A stretch of DNA of 46,784 bases from an uncultured Solirubrobacteraceae bacterium (GCA_902806175.1 CADCVQ010000155.1:1-46784); one strand, 5' to 3'; counted from the first letter of the stretch, positions 25,799 through 34,879 are shown. Translations and numbers: made by a program. The notes: generated from the letters alone by a model not told the origin.

Positions 25799-26071
25799 AT
25801 GTCCCAACCACGTGATGACGAACAGGTGCAGGCGCGTATCGACGCGCTCGAACACGAGCGCGCCCGCTTGCGTCGCGACGAGGGTGACGCCGCCGATGCG
25901 GACCGCGACGATCAGGTGGCGGCTGACGCGAGGCGGCTGGAGGCGATCCGGATCGAGTTGGATCAGCTGTGGGACTACCTGCGCCAGCGCCGCGCGCTGC
26001 GCGACGCCGGACAGGACCCCGCCGGCGCCCAGCTACGCGATCCCGACACGGTCGAGCGCTACCTGGGCTGA
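25799..26071 (+). CDS. DUF2630-family protein
   Basis: 90 residues from the ATG at 25799. The sequence is helical and charged: QARIDALEHERARLRRDEGD, then RRLEAIRIELDQLWDYLRQR and RDAGQDPAGAQLRDPDTVERYLG. The LDQ-WD-LRQRRA core and the C-terminal DPDTVERYL are hallmarks of DUF2630, a small actinobacterial family of unknown role predicted to form a two-helix coiled coil. Confidence 0.8.
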   Translation: MSQPRDDEQVQARIDALEHERARLRRDEGDAADADRDDQVAADARRLEAIRIELDQLWDYLRQRRALRDAGQDPAGAQLRDPDTVERYLG

Positions 26072-26168
26072 GGATGGCGCGCAGGCGAGGCCCGCGCTGC
26101 AGGCCTCCGCGCCGACGCTCCTGCAAGGCTCTGACGCGTCCCAGGTGACCGCGCGGTAGCGTCGGCCG

Positions 26169-27350
26169 ATGTCGCGCGATGCACCGACGCCACGCCGGCC
26201 GCGAGGCAGCGCGCCGCTTCGCCGCGCGCTCGTCGAGCAGCTCGAGGCCAGAGGGTGCATGAGCGTCCCCGCGATCCGACGGGCGTTCCTGGCGGTGCCG
26301 CGCGAGCGATTTCTCAGCGATGTGGCCGCACGCGAGGGGCTGCCGCGCGTCTATCAGGATCAGGCGATCGTGACCGTCTTCGACGAGCGCGGCGCCCCGG
26401 CAAGCTCGTCCTCGCAACCGTCGCTGATGGCGTCGATGCTCGAGCGTCTGGAGCTGCGGCCCGGGCACCGCGTGCTCGAGATCGGCGCCGGCACGGGCTA
26501 TAACGCCGCGCTGCTGGCGCGGATCGTCGGCGCCCGCGGCGAGGTGATCTCCGTAGAGCTTGACCCGGCGACGGCGCGGCGCGCGCGCAGCGCCCTCGCG
26601 ACGGTGAAGTCGGCGGCCAGCGTCGTCGTCGGCGATGGCCGCGACGGCTGGGCGCGTGGCGCGCCGTATGACCGCATCGTCGTGACCGCGAGCTCGCCGA
26701 CGGTGCAGTTCGCCTGGCATGACCAGCTCGCGGACGGCGGGCTGCTCGAGCTACCGCTCGTGCTGCATCGCGGGGACCAGGCGCAGGTGATCGTCACCCT
26801 GCGCAAGGACGCGGACGTGCTGCGCTCGACGGCGGTGCTCGGCGGCGGGTTCATGGCGCTGCGCGACGCGCCCGGAGCGCCCGTGCCGTCGCCGCCGCCC
26901 AGCGTCGCCGCGCACGAGCGCGTCGACGGCGACTTCCGGTCGCTCGCGCAGCTCAGCGGCGCGGCGCTGCGCGGGCTGTCGCGCACGCGCCGCCGCCAGC
27001 TGCTGGCACTGGCCCTCTCCGAGCCGCGCCGCCGCGCGCTGGGTCTGCGAGCCCCACTTCCGGATCTGATGCTGTACCTGACGATCCAAGCGCCACGCGA
27101 CCGCCTGGTCGGCGGCTGGCCGGCGATCGGCGTCATCAGCGCAGACGGGGACGGCCTCGCGCTGCTCGCCGGCGGCCCGAAGGCGTTCACCCGGATCGAG
27201 GCCTTCGGCGACGGCGACGCCGAGCGGCTGCTGATCGAGTTGATCGAGACGTGGAAGCACTGCGGCCGGCCGGCCGCCGACGACCTGCAGGTCACCGTCG
27301 ACTTCGACCGGACGCAGAGATCCGCCGTTCGCATGATCTGGGACTGCTGA
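26169..27350 (+). CDS. Protein-L-isoaspartate O-methyltransferase-like protein with C-terminal extension
   Basis: 393 residues. The N-terminal 220 residues match PCMT: LVEQLEARGCMSVPAIRRAF, VPRERF, SSQPSLMASMLERLEL and the SAM-binding HRVLEIGAGTGYNAALLARI (about 100-119). PCMT repairs isoaspartyl sites in aged proteins. The catalytic domain normally ends near 210 residues; here about 170 more follow (LSGAALRGLSRTRRRQLLAL ... DLQVTVDFDRTQ), a pattern found in actinobacterial PCMT-like proteins, some of which act on peptides in RiPP pathways. No RiPP precursor is adjacent. Monocistronic. Confidence 0.82.
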   Translation: MSRDAPTPRRPRGSAPLRRALVEQLEARGCMSVPAIRRAFLAVPRERFLSDVAAREGLPRVYQDQAIVTVFDERGAPASSSSQPSLMASMLERLELRPGHRVLEIGAGTGYNAALLARIVGARGEVISVELDPATARRARSALATVKSAASVVVGDGRDGWARGAPYDRIVVTASSPTVQFAWHDQLADGGLLELPLVLHRGDQAQVIVTLRKDADVLRSTAVLGGGFMALRDAPGAPVPSPPPSVAAHERVDGDFRSLAQLSGAALRGLSRTRRRQLLALALSEPRRRALGLRAPLPDLMLYLTIQAPRDRLVGGWPAIGVISADGDGLALLAGGPKAFTRIEAFGDGDAERLLIELIETWKHCGRPAADDLQVTVDFDRTQRSAVRMIWDC

Positions 27351-27371
27351 GGCGCAGGCGCGCGATGCGCG

Positions 27372-28375
27372 TCAGGCCGCCTGGCGCTCGCTGTCGAGCT
27401 GCGCCATCTGCGGCTGCGCATAGCGTGCGCCCTCGGCCGCGCCGGCCGGCAGCGCGTCCTCGATGCGCGCCACGTGCTCGCCGCTGAGCTGCACGTCGAG
27501 GGCGCCGAGCGCCTCGTGCAGCCGGTCGCGCCGGCGCGCGCCGACGAGCGCCACGATGTCCTCGCCACGCGACAGCGCCCAGGCGATCGCGACCTGCGCC
27601 ACGCTCGCGTCCTGCTCCTGCGCGACGGCGCGCAGGCGCTCGACGAGCGCGAGGTTGCGCTCGAGGTGTCGCCCTGAAAGCGTGGCGAGATGCCGCGGAA
27701 GTCATGCGGATCGAGCGAGCGCTGCGCGCACAGTGGCCGCTGAGCAGGCCGCGCGACAGGACGCCGTAGGCCGTGAGCGCGATGCCGAGCTCGCGCAGGA
27801 CCGGGATGATCTCCCGCTCGGGCCCGCGCGAGAGCAGCGAGTACTCGATCTGCAGGTCGCTGATCTGATGCACGGCAGCCGCGCGGCGGATCGACTGCGC
27901 CCCGACCTCGGACAGGCCGATGTGGCGCACGTAGCCGGCCTGCACCATCTCGGCGATGGCGCCGATCGTCTCCTCGATCGGGACACTTGGGTCCAGCCGC
28001 GCGGGGCGGTAGACGTCGATGTGGTCGGTGTTCAATCGCGTCAGCGAGTTGGCGAGGAAGTTCTTGACGGCGGCGGGCCGGCCGTCGAATCCGCCCCAGC
28101 CCGCCGGACGGGTCGCGCAGCGCGCCGAACTTCACGCTGATCGTGACGGCGTCGCGGTCGCGGTCCTTCAGCGCCTTGGCGATCAGCAGCTCGTTGGCGC
28201 CCGATCCGTAGAAGTCGCCGGTGTCGATCAGCGTCATGCCGGCGTCGATCGCGGCGTGGATCGTGGCGATGCTCTCGCCCTCGTCCGCGGGGCCGTAGAA
28301 GTCGGACATCCCCATCGCGCCGAGGCCGATGGCGGAGACGGTGGGGCCGGTGCTGCCGAGCGTTCGCGTGTTCAT
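27372..28375 (-). pseudogene. Aldo/keto reductase with three frameshifts
   Basis: From the ATG at 28375 the text reads MNTRTLGSTGPTVSAIGLG, then DTGDFYGSGANELLIAKAL and SVKFGALRDPSGG. One extra G near 28105 breaks the frame; the next piece continues LNTDHIDVYRPARLDPSVPIEE and GYVRHIGLSEVGAQSI. Further shifts near 27730 and 27670 are needed to reach DPHDFRGISPRFQGDT, ERNLALVERL and AQVAIAWALSRGEDIVALVG to the stop at 27372. Reassembled it is a standard NADPH-dependent aldo/keto reductase of about 330 residues with the catalytic Asp and Tyr present. Three independent indels argue for a true pseudogene, though base errors in GC-rich reads remain possible. Confidence 0.8.
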
Positions 28376-28490
28376 CGTGAGGTCCTCTCGGTGTGCCTGG
28401 ACTACGTGCCTGACAGCATGCGCTGCGTGAAAGCCCTTGTGAAACACCCATCGGAGGTCACCCCACAACCGCTTGGCGTGGACGGCGGGC

Positions 28491-29363
28491 GTGCCTGATC
28501 TGCGTCAGCTGCGGGCGTTCGTCGCCGTCGCCGAGGAGCTGAACTTCACGCGCGCGGCCGAGCGGCTGCACCTCGCGCAGCAGGCGGTGTCGAAGTCCGT
28601 CGCGCAGCTCGAGCGCGAGCTCGGGGCAGAGTTGCTGCAGCGCACGACGCGCGACGTGCGACTGACACAGGCCGGCGCGGCGCTGCTGGAGTCCGGGCGC
28701 GAGGCGCTGGCCGCCGCCGACAGCGCCTTTGAGTCTGTTCAGCGGATCGGCCAGGCCGTCACCGGGACCGTGCGGATCGGAGTGAGCCCGGCGGTCGGCG
28801 TCGCGATCCGCAAGCAGGCGGTCGACGTGCTGCGCGCGGGAGCACCGGAGCTGTCGGTGTCCTTTCACGAGGTTCGTCCCGCCGCGGTCGCGCCGATGCT
28901 GCGCAGCGGCAGCGTCGACTTCGTCCTCGCCCGCACGGCGCCGAGCGCGCCGGACATCGACAGCACCGCGCTGCGCCCGACGCCCGTCGAGCTGCTCGTG
29001 CCGGCCGGACACCGGCTGGCCGGGGCGAGCGCGGCGCGCCTGGCCGATCTCGACGGCGAGCGCCTGTTGACGTGGAGCCCTGCCGGCACGCCGTTCACCG
29101 ACCTGTTGCTGACATGGCTGGCCGCGGCCGGCGCGCAGGTCGAGCTCGTCGAGGCGCACGTGACCGGCGCGCCGTATCCCTACGAGGTCAGCGAGCTCGG
29201 CGCCGTCGCGCTGATGGCGGTCGGCTCGCCGGCGGCCGACGGGGCCGTCAAGGTGCCGCTGGCCGACGACGTCTCGCTGCCGCTGCTCGTGCTCTGGCCT
29301 GCCGGTCCGTCGTCGCCCGCGCTGCGCCGCCTGCGCGCGGGCATGTCGAGCGCCGCCGGCTGA
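28491..29363 (+). CDS. LysR-type transcriptional regulator
   Basis: 290 residues from the GTG at 28491 (VPDLRQLRAFVAVAEELNFT). The winged helix (AAERLHLAQQAVSKSVAQLE) spans about 15-45, with a linker helix and a periplasmic-binding-like effector domain from about 90 (GTVRIGVSPAVG...). LysR proteins activate a divergent target gene. Here the divergent gene, 115 bp away, is the broken aldo/keto reductase, so this regulator has probably lost its main target. Confidence 0.9.
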   Translation: MPDLRQLRAFVAVAEELNFTRAAERLHLAQQAVSKSVAQLERELGAELLQRTTRDVRLTQAGAALLESGREALAAADSAFESVQRIGQAVTGTVRIGVSPAVGVAIRKQAVDVLRAGAPELSVSFHEVRPAAVAPMLRSGSVDFVLARTAPSAPDIDSTALRPTPVELLVPAGHRLAGASAARLADLDGERLLTWSPAGTPFTDLLLTWLAAAGAQVELVEAHVTGAPYPYEVSELGAVALMAVGSPAADGAVKVPLADDVSLPLLVLWPAGPSSPALRRLRAGMSSAAG

Positions 29364-29376
29364 GCCTGAGAGCAGC

Positions 29377-29393
29377 GCCGGCTGTCAGCCGGC
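29377..29393. terminator. Hairpin between convergent LysR and ligase genes
   Basis: GCCGGCT at 29377-29383 and AGCCGGC at 29387-29393 form a perfect 7-bp stem with a GTC loop, in the 21-bp gap and the first codons at the end of the ligase gene. It lacks a T tract, which is common for high-GC actinobacteria; it may stop transcription from both sides. Confidence 0.4.
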
Positions 29394-30500
29394 CGAGCGC
29401 TCGCCCGCGGGCGCCCTGCAGCCGTCGGCGACGAGCGTGCGCAGCAGCGCCTCGAAGTCACCCTCGCCGTAGGCGGCACGCTGCACGCCGGCCCCGCCAC
29501 CGGCCTCGAGCAACGCGGTCAGGCCGTCGAGATGGCGCTCGCAGCGCAGCTCGCGCGCAGCGGGCCGGATCCGCTCGACGAGCTCCTCGAGCAGCTCGGC
29601 GACCGGACGCAGCCGGCCCTCGTCGTCTGGCAACGTCGCTCCGACTCCGTCGCGGCCGGCGCGGAAGGAGGCTTCGTCGAGGATCTCGAGGACCGGCCCA
29701 GGGACCGGATCGGCTTGCGCCTCGTGGCGCGCCAGAGCGTGGACGGCGGCGGCGACGGCGGCGGTGTGCTGCGCCGACGCCTGCGTGTCCAGCGCGCGGA
29801 TCTCGACCGTCCCGAGACGCGGATGCGGTCGCATCTTCCACCAGTGAAAGGTGTAGTCGGGAACGTCGGCGACGCGCGTCAGCAGCTCGGTCGAGCGGAT
29901 GAAGTCGTCGAAGTCGGCCATCTCGCGGGGAACACCGGAGCGCGGCCACGAGCGCAGCGTCAGCTCGCGCGCCGACGCCAGTCCGGTGTCGCGACTATGG
30001 CGGTAGGGCGAGTTGGCGCCGAGCGCCTCCAGCAGCGGCAGGTACCGGCGCAGCCCGTTGAAGACGCGGATCGCGGTCTCCGCGTCGGGCATCCCGACGT
30101 GGATGTGCAGCGCGCACACCGGCGTCGCGCCCGCATCGCCGAGCAGGTCGTTGATGCGCTCGTAGCGCGGCTTGGGGGTGATGATCGAATCGCCCTCGCG
30201 GGCGGTCGGGTGGGTGCCTGAGGCGATCAGCCCGACGCCGGTGGCGAGAACCGCCGCGCGCAGCTCGCACAACTCGGCGACGGCGTCTTCGACAGAGGCG
30301 CAGACGCCGGTGATGAGCTCGATCTGGCTGCGATGAAGCTCGTTCTTGACCTCGCCGCGCGCGGGCTCGCCGAGTCGCTCGAGCACGTCGCCGCCGGCGT
30401 TGATCAGCCGCCCGTCGTCGGGATCGACGACGAACAGCTCCTCCTCGAGTCCGAGCGAGAAGGGCTCGCCCTCGCCGAAATGCTGCTCATCGTCGGTCAT
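29385..30500 (-). CDS. YbdK-family carboxylate-amine ligase (glutamate-cysteine ligase GCS2 type)
   Basis: 371 residues, the usual length. The N terminus FSLGLEEELFVVDPDDGRL carries the LGxEEE motif that binds ATP-Mg. Further family blocks: ITGVCASVEDAVAEL, GTHPTAREGD, CALHIHVGMPDAETAIRVFN, ANSPYRHSRDTGLASARE and RLGTVEIRALDTQ. Members ligate glutamate with cysteine or other amines; in E. coli YbdK this activity is weak. Actinobacteria make mycothiol, so the in vivo product is uncertain. There is no partner gene, and it converges with the LysR gene. Confidence 0.88.
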   Translation of the reverse strand: MTDDEQHFGEGEPFSLGLEEELFVVDPDDGRLINAGGDVLERLGEPARGEVKNELHRSQIELITGVCASVEDAVAELCELRAAVLATGVGLIASGTHPTAREGDSIITPKPRYERINDLLGDAGATPVCALHIHVGMPDAETAIRVFNGLRRYLPLLEALGANSPYRHSRDTGLASARELTLRSWPRSGVPREMADFDDFIRSTELLTRVADVPDYTFHWWKMRPHPRLGTVEIRALDTQASAQHTAAVAAAVHALARHEAQADPVPGPVLEILDEASFRAGRDGVGATLPDDEGRLRPVAELLEELVERIRPAARELRCERHLDGLTALLEAGGGAGVQRAAYGEGDFEALLRTLVADGCRAPAGERSAG

Positions 30501-30532
30501 GGGGATGGGTCACTACCCGCAGCGCGACCTGA

Positions 30533-30676
30533 TCAGACGCGCCGTCGCACATGCGCGCGCTCCGCGGCCGACCGCCGCACGTCAGCCTTCCACCGGCGCG
30601 CGCCGCAGTCCGTGTCGCAGGGGCGGTCGTTGGGCCGCGGCCAGTGTTCGGGGTGACGATCCTCGTCGCCGGTCAT
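30533..30676 (-). CDS. Possible 47-residue Cys-containing protein overlapping the upstream gene
   Basis: The ATG at 30676 overlaps the stop of the upstream gene (ATGA), a sign of coupling. The translation reads MTGDEDRHPEHWPRPNDRPC then DTDCGARRWKADVRRS and ends RAHVRRRV. The C-DTD-C arrangement could hold a metal but only two Cys are present. The Arg-rich end resembles frame noise, so the gene is uncertain. Confidence 0.3.
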   Translation of the reverse strand: MTGDEDRHPEHWPRPNDRPCDTDCGARRWKADVRRSAAERAHVRRRV

Positions 30677-30996
30677 CGGCTCGAGTCCGCGCGCGCCGCG
30701 CCCTGACGCGCGGTGAGATCGCCGCTGGCGACCTTGAAGGCGATCGTGTCGATGTAGTCGCCGCGCCCGTCGCGCGTGCGCTTGCTTGCCTGCGCGGGCG
30801 TCACCGCGAGATCCGCCAGCTCGCTGGCGGCCTGCGGGTCGAAGCAGCGCGCCTCGAGCCACTTCGCCGTCTCCTCGTCGTCGAAGCCCGCGTCGCTCCA
30901 GGCTTTCGCGGCGTCGGAAGGATCCTTACCGCGGTCGGCGAGCTCGCCGAAGCGGATGATCGTGTCGACGCTCGTCCGCGCCCGTGACCAGTGCAT
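30673..30996 (-). CDS. Hypothetical 107-residue protein
   Basis: The sequence DPSDAAKAWSDAGFDDEETA, then KWLEARCFDPQAASELADLA and QASKRTRDGRGDYIDTIAFK is acidic and helical with normal amino-acid use, unlike shadow frames, and ACGAGGG precedes the ATG. The first 15 residues (HWSRARTSVDTIIRFGELAD) are plausible. I know no named family. It runs in the same direction as the coiled-coil gene downstream of which it does not lie; it ends 33 bases before nothing but the small overlapping frame. Confidence 0.55.
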   Translation of the reverse strand: MHWSRARTSVDTIIRFGELADRGKDPSDAAKAWSDAGFDDEETAKWLEARCFDPQAASELADLAVTPAQASKRTRDGRGDYIDTIAFKVASGDLTARQGAARADSSR

Positions 30997-31028
30997 GACC
31001 CTCGTTGTACCTCATTGCGCCGTGCCCG

Positions 31029-31898
31029 TCACAGCCGCTCGAGGTCGGCCCGTGCGCGTTTGAGTTCCGCGGCGGCCTTCTGCGCCTCGGCCTGCGCCGC
31101 GGCGAGCGCCTCGTCGGCCTCGTCGAGCGCCCGCGCAGCCCGCTCGCGGCGCTCCTTCGCGGCGCGCAGCGCGTGCTGGCTGCGCTCGACCCGGCGGCGG
31201 GCGGCCGTCTCGGCGGAGCGCGCCGCCTTGCGCGCGGCCTCGCGCTCGCGCGCGCCCTGCTTGTCAGTCTGCGCCTGCTCGCGCGCCTCGCGCTCACGCG
31301 CGGCCTGCTGCGCATTCGTCTCCGCCTGCTTGGCGACCGGCTTCGCCGGCTTCGGCTTGGTCTTCGCCTTCGCAGCCGCAGCCGCAACCGCCGGCACCGG
31401 CGGCGCCGCGAACGCCGACTCGCCGAGGCCGAGCCCCACGTGGCGCAGCTCGCGCTCGAGGCGCCCGACGCGAACCTGCTCGCGCGCGCGCTCGTCGAGC
31501 GCCGCTGCATGCAGCGTGTCTGACACGCGCTCGACGACCGTCGCGCTCAGCTCGTGGCCATCAGAGTCCAGGAGGCCGCGGGCGGCCTCGACGAGCGCGT
31601 CGACGGCGGCCCGCTCGCGCTCGTCGGCGGCGCGCAGCGCGCGCCCGTCGCCGCTGCCGGCGAGCAAGTTCTCCTGCGCCCCGCGCAGGGCGTCGCCGGC
31701 GGCGTACAGCTCGGCGACGCCGGCCCCCTGGGAGCGCACGAGCTGGTTGACGGCCCACGCCGCGACGGACGGCTTGCGCAGCGCGGCGACCGCCGTCGCC
31801 TCGTCGCGGCGCTTGTCTGCGCGCAGCGCGCGGGCCAGCGCCGTGCGCTCGGGGATGAACCGGTCCAGCGGCAGGCCGTAGAGGTCGGCGGGCTCCAT
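31029..31898 (-). CDS. Coiled-coil hypothetical protein
   Basis: 289 residues from the ATG at 31898 (MEPADLYGLPLDRFIPERTA); the frame is open further upstream but overlaps the oxidoreductase gene. Residues 1-140 are a mixed helical domain with KPSVAAWAVNQLVRSQGAGV. From about 165 on it is Ala/Lys/Glu/Arg-rich (KTKPKPAKPVAKQ, REREAREQAQTDKQ, ARALDEADEALAAAQAEAQK) and should form a long coiled coil. This N-terminal domain recurs in actinobacterial hypothetical proteins as I remember them, with no function known. Confidence 0.7.
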   Translation of the reverse strand: MEPADLYGLPLDRFIPERTALARALRADKRRDEATAVAALRKPSVAAWAVNQLVRSQGAGVAELYAAGDALRGAQENLLAGSGDGRALRAADERERAAVDALVEAARGLLDSDGHELSATVVERVSDTLHAAALDERAREQVRVGRLERELRHVGLGLGESAFAAPPVPAVAAAAAKAKTKPKPAKPVAKQAETNAQQAAREREAREQAQTDKQGAREREAARKAARSAETAARRRVERSQHALRAAKERRERAARALDEADEALAAAQAEAQKAAAELKRARADLERL

Positions 31899-31947
31899 GG
31901 CGCCATGGTGCCTGTCGCGGGCGGTGCGCGCTATGCGCCTGGGGTCT

Positions 31948-33162
31948 TCAGCCCGAGACGCCGGCCGCGCCGCGCATGATGCGCCCGAGGTGCTCGTCGT
32001 TGAAGAACGTCTGCGGCGCGACCATGCCCTGCGTGGCGAGGAAGAAGTGGTCGGTCGCCTGCCGGTCGCCGCGCAGCGCCGCGCGCAGCCGCAGGTGCTG
32101 CTCGGGCAGCGGCTCGAAGTGCGCCATCGCGAGGTTCTGGCGGTAGTCGGGCAGCGTTGCCTCGTCGCGCCGGCGGGCGTACTCGGCGAGCGCCTCCGGC
32201 ATCGGCCGGGTACCCGCCAGCCCCTCCCCGACGCCCGTGGACAGCAGCTCGGCGTCGCGCAGCGCGTCGCAGATCCCCAACGCCATGAACGGGTCCTTGT
32301 GGCAGCCGGCGTCGCCGACGAGCGCCCAGCCGGGCCCGTGCGGCGTGCGCAGGAAGTTCGGCAGCTGCGTCGCGCCGTAGCAGCGCTCCTCGCGCCGCCC
32401 GCCGCGGACCCGCTCGCCGAGTCCGGCGATCGCATCGACGCTGTCGAGGATCGCCGCCTCGGGGTCGGCCCGCACGTGGCCGAGCTCGCCGATCGCAAAG
32501 CCGACGAACAGCCCGACGAGGCCGTCGTTCGTGGGAAAGGCGAAGACCACGCGGCCGGAGCGGACGTGGAGCTCGAGCCCGCGGCAGTCCAAGCCGCTCC
32601 AGTACGAGAAGTACCAGCAGGTGGCGGTCGGCGCGGACTCGTAGACCTGCGCGCCGACCGCGCTCGCCAGCGCCGAGTTGCGTCCGTCCGCGCCGATCAC
32701 GATGCTCGCGTGCTCCGTCACATGGGCGCCGCTGCGCGCGTCACGGCCCGTGATGCCGGTGACGCGCTCGCCGTCGCGCACGGGGTTAAGCACGGCGAAG
32801 CGGTCGCGCAGCTCGACGCCGGCCTGCACCGCCGCCTCGGCGAGCACCGCGTCGAGGCGGTCGCGGCGCGGAGCGATCCCGAGCGGCACGCCGTCGACGG
32901 TGAGATCGTGGCCCGCCAGCGCGTGGTCGCCGAAGTCGGTCGTCATCGAGGTGACCGCCGGGCAGTTCGTCGCCAGCACGCGCTCGAGCAGGCCCCACCT
33001 CGCCAAGCGCTCGGGCCCGTGGCGGTGCACGAAGTGCCCGTGCGGGATGTCGCTCGGCAGGGCCGCGCGATCGACGAGCAGCACCTCGAAGCCGCCGCGC
33101 GCGAGCAGCATCGCGGTCGCCGCACCGGCGCAGCGCGCTCCGATCACGATCGCGTCGTACAT
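31948..33162 (-). CDS. FAD-dependent oxidoreductase (geranylgeranyl reductase / aromatic hydroxylase-like)
   Basis: 404 residues from the ATG at 33162; the open frame upstream covers the promoter of the glutaredoxin gene on the other strand. The FAD-binding start reads MYDAIVIGARCAGAATAMLL, with the second Gly replaced by Cys-Ala, then LVDRAALPSDIPHGHF. The GD motif is ALVGDAGCHKDPFMALGICD, typical of flavin monooxygenases and geranylgeranyl reductases, and SIVIGADGRNSALASAVGA is the DG motif. The substrate is unknown. Members of this group reduce or hydroxylate isoprenoid or polyketide rings. It is divergent from the glutaredoxin gene across 75 bp. Confidence 0.85.
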   Translation of the reverse strand: MYDAIVIGARCAGAATAMLLARGGFEVLLVDRAALPSDIPHGHFVHRHGPERLARWGLLERVLATNCPAVTSMTTDFGDHALAGHDLTVDGVPLGIAPRRDRLDAVLAEAAVQAGVELRDRFAVLNPVRDGERVTGITGRDARSGAHVTEHASIVIGADGRNSALASAVGAQVYESAPTATCWYFSYWSGLDCRGLELHVRSGRVVFAFPTNDGLVGLFVGFAIGELGHVRADPEAAILDSVDAIAGLGERVRGGRREERCYGATQLPNFLRTPHGPGWALVGDAGCHKDPFMALGICDALRDAELLSTGVGEGLAGTRPMPEALAEYARRRDEATLPDYRQNLAMAHFEPLPEQHLRLRAALRGDRQATDHFFLATQGMVAPQTFFNDEHLGRIMRGAAGVSG

Positions 33163-33237
33163 CGCCCGCGAGCCTAATCGCGTGGCCGCGGGCGCGGTGT
33201 GCGCGAGGTCACGCAACGCAGCGGCCATACTGATCCG

Positions 33238-33495
33238 ATGTCCTCCCGCGTCATCCTCTTCTCGACGGATGCCTGCACGTACTGCGAGCACGCCAAGTCG
33301 CTGCTGAGCAAGCGCGAGGTCGCCTTCGAGGAGGTCAACCTCAGCGAGCACCCCGAGCTGCAGTCCGAGCTGGCCGCGGTCACGGGCCTGGAGAGCTTCC
33401 CGCAGATCGTCGTCGACGGCGAGCCGCTCGGCGGCCTCAACGAGCTGCGCGCGGCCGACAAGAACGGCGTTCTCGCGTCCTGGAGCACCGCGTGA
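33238..33495 (+). CDS. Glutaredoxin
   Basis: 85 residues from the ATG at 33238 ([20 protein letters not shown]). The redox motif is [24 protein letters not shown] contains the cis-Pro and the glutathione/thiol-binding GG. This size and the dithiol site fit a mycoredoxin- or NrdH-like electron donor as well as a classical glutaredoxin. The stop overlaps the next start (GTGA, 33492-33495), so it is coupled to the haemoglobin gene. Confidence 0.88.
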   Translation: MSSRVILFSTDACTYCEHAKSLLSKREVAFEEVNLSEHPELQSELAAVTGLESFPQIVVDGEPLGGLNELRAADKNGVLASWSTA

Positions 33496-33878
33496 TCGCG
33501 CCCCAGCGGACCCTCTACGCCGCCGTCGGCGGCGAGCCGACGTTTCGCCGGATCGTGGCGCGCTTCTTCGACCAGGTTCGCGACGACGAGGTGCTGCGCA
33601 GCGTCTATCCGCTCGACGATCTCGACGGCGCCGAGCAGCGGCTGGGGCTGTTTCTCATGCAGTACTGGGGCGGGCCGACGACGTACTCCGACGCGCGCGG
33701 CCACCCGCGGCTGCGGATGCGCCACGCGCCCTTCCGGATCGGCCCCGCCGCGCGCGACGCGTGGCTGCGCGCGATGCGCCTCGCCATCGACGAGGCGGAG
33801 CTCGAGGAGCCCCACCGCGAGCAGCTGTGGGGCTACATGGAGTCGACGGCGACGCACATGATCAACAGCCCGCGATGA
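33492..33878 (+). CDS. Group II truncated haemoglobin
   Basis: 128 residues from a GTG that overlaps the glutaredoxin stop. [19 protein letters not shown] is the family opening; the E-helix region [20 protein letters not shown] leads to the proximal His78 in RHAPF, and Trp91 (DAWLRAM) is the conserved G8 residue of group II globins. These small globins bind O2 or NO and support detoxification. Coupling to a glutaredoxin suggests a thiol-dependent NO or peroxide function. The final ATGA overlap couples it to the EamA gene. Confidence 0.92.
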   Translation: MIAPQRTLYAAVGGEPTFRRIVARFFDQVRDDEVLRSVYPLDDLDGAEQRLGLFLMQYWGGPTTYSDARGHPRLRMRHAPFRIGPAARDAWLRAMRLAIDEAELEEPHREQLWGYMESTATHMINSPR

Positions 33879-34879
33879 GCGCGCGCGCCTGGATCGCGTT
33901 CGCCGCGGTCTCGACGCTCTGGGGGATCCCCTACCTCTTCATCAAGGTCGCCGTCGACGACGGCGTCCCGCCTGCCTTCCTCGCGTGGGTGCGAGTCGTG
34001 CTCGGCGGCGCGGTGCTGCTCGCGCTGGCCTGGTCGGCCGGCATGCTGGGGCCGCTGCGCGGCCGCTGGCGCTGGCTGTCGATCTTCGCCGTGATCGAGA
34101 TCGTCATCCCGTTTCCGCTGATCGCGGCGGGGGAGCAGCACGTCTCGTCGTCGCTGGCCGCGATCATCGTCGCCGCCGCACCGCTGTTCGTCGCGCTGCT
34201 CGCGCTGCGCTTCGACGACGACGAACGCGTCCACGGCGCGCGGCTCGGCGGGCTGCTGCTCGGCCTCGCGGGCGTCGTCGCGCTCGTCGGCCTCGACGCG
34301 ACGGGCTCGGGCGCGGAGCTGCTGGGCGCCGGCGCCGTCCTGCTGTCGGCCTTCTGCTACGCCGTCGGCCCGATGATCCTCAAGCGCCAGCTCGCCGACC
34401 TCGATCCGCGTGCCTCGATGGGCGGCGCGCTCGCCGTCGCCGCCGTCATCTTGACGCCCGCGGCGCTGATCGCGCCGCCGGCGGGCACGCCGTCGGGCGA
34501 GGCAATCGCGTCGCTCCTCGTGCTCGGGATCTTCTGCACCGCGGCCGCGTTCGCCTTCTACGGTGCACTCGTCGCCGAGGCGGGACCCGGCCGCGCGCTC
34601 GTCATCACGTACATCGCGCCCGTCGTCGCCGTCGCGCTCGGCGTTGCGATCCTCGGCGAGCGCCCGGGCGCGGGCGCTGCGGCGGGGCTGCTGCTGATCC
34701 TCGCCGGGTCGTGGCTGGCGACGGGCGGGCGGATGCCGCCGCGCTGGCGACTGCCCGTCGTCACACGCGAACGGACACGCTCGCCGAGGCCCGAGCGGCG
34801 AGCTCCGGCGCCACCGTCCCACGAACGCGTAGCGACACCCGCCCCTGGCGCTCGAGCATGCGCCGCCCGGCGTACGTGA
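33875..34879 (+). CDS. EamA-family (DMT) transporter
   Basis: 334 residues from the ATG at 33875, overlapping the haemoglobin stop. Ten hydrophobic segments in two EamA repeats: [20 protein letters not shown] at the start, and in the second half [20 protein letters not shown] to [19 protein letters not shown] carriers export amino acids or other metabolites. After about residue 290 comes an unconserved Arg/Pro/Ala tail ([20 protein letters not shown]...) that is read from the antisense of a decayed gene on the other strand, so the original stop has probably been lost. Confidence 0.85.
   Translation: MSARAWIAFAAVSTLWGIPYLFIKVAVDDGVPPAFLAWVRVVLGGAVLLALAWSAGMLGPLRGRWRWLSIFAVIEIVIPFPLIAAGEQHVSSSLAAIIVAAAPLFVALLALRFDDDERVHGARLGGLLLGLAGVVALVGLDATGSGAELLGAGAVLLSAFCYAVGPMILKRQLADLDPRASMGGALAVAAVILTPAALIAPPAGTPSGEAIASLLVLGIFCTAAAFAFYGALVAEAGPGRALVITYIAPVVAVALGVAILGERPGAGAAAGLLLILAGSWLATGGRMPPRWRLPVVTRERTRSPRPERRAPAPPSHERVATPAPGARACAARRT

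Noticed and set aside
26498-28468. A 656-codon minus-strand frame
   Set aside because: It contains pieces of the aldo/keto reductase but its second half is opposite the methyltransferase gene and is not protein-like.
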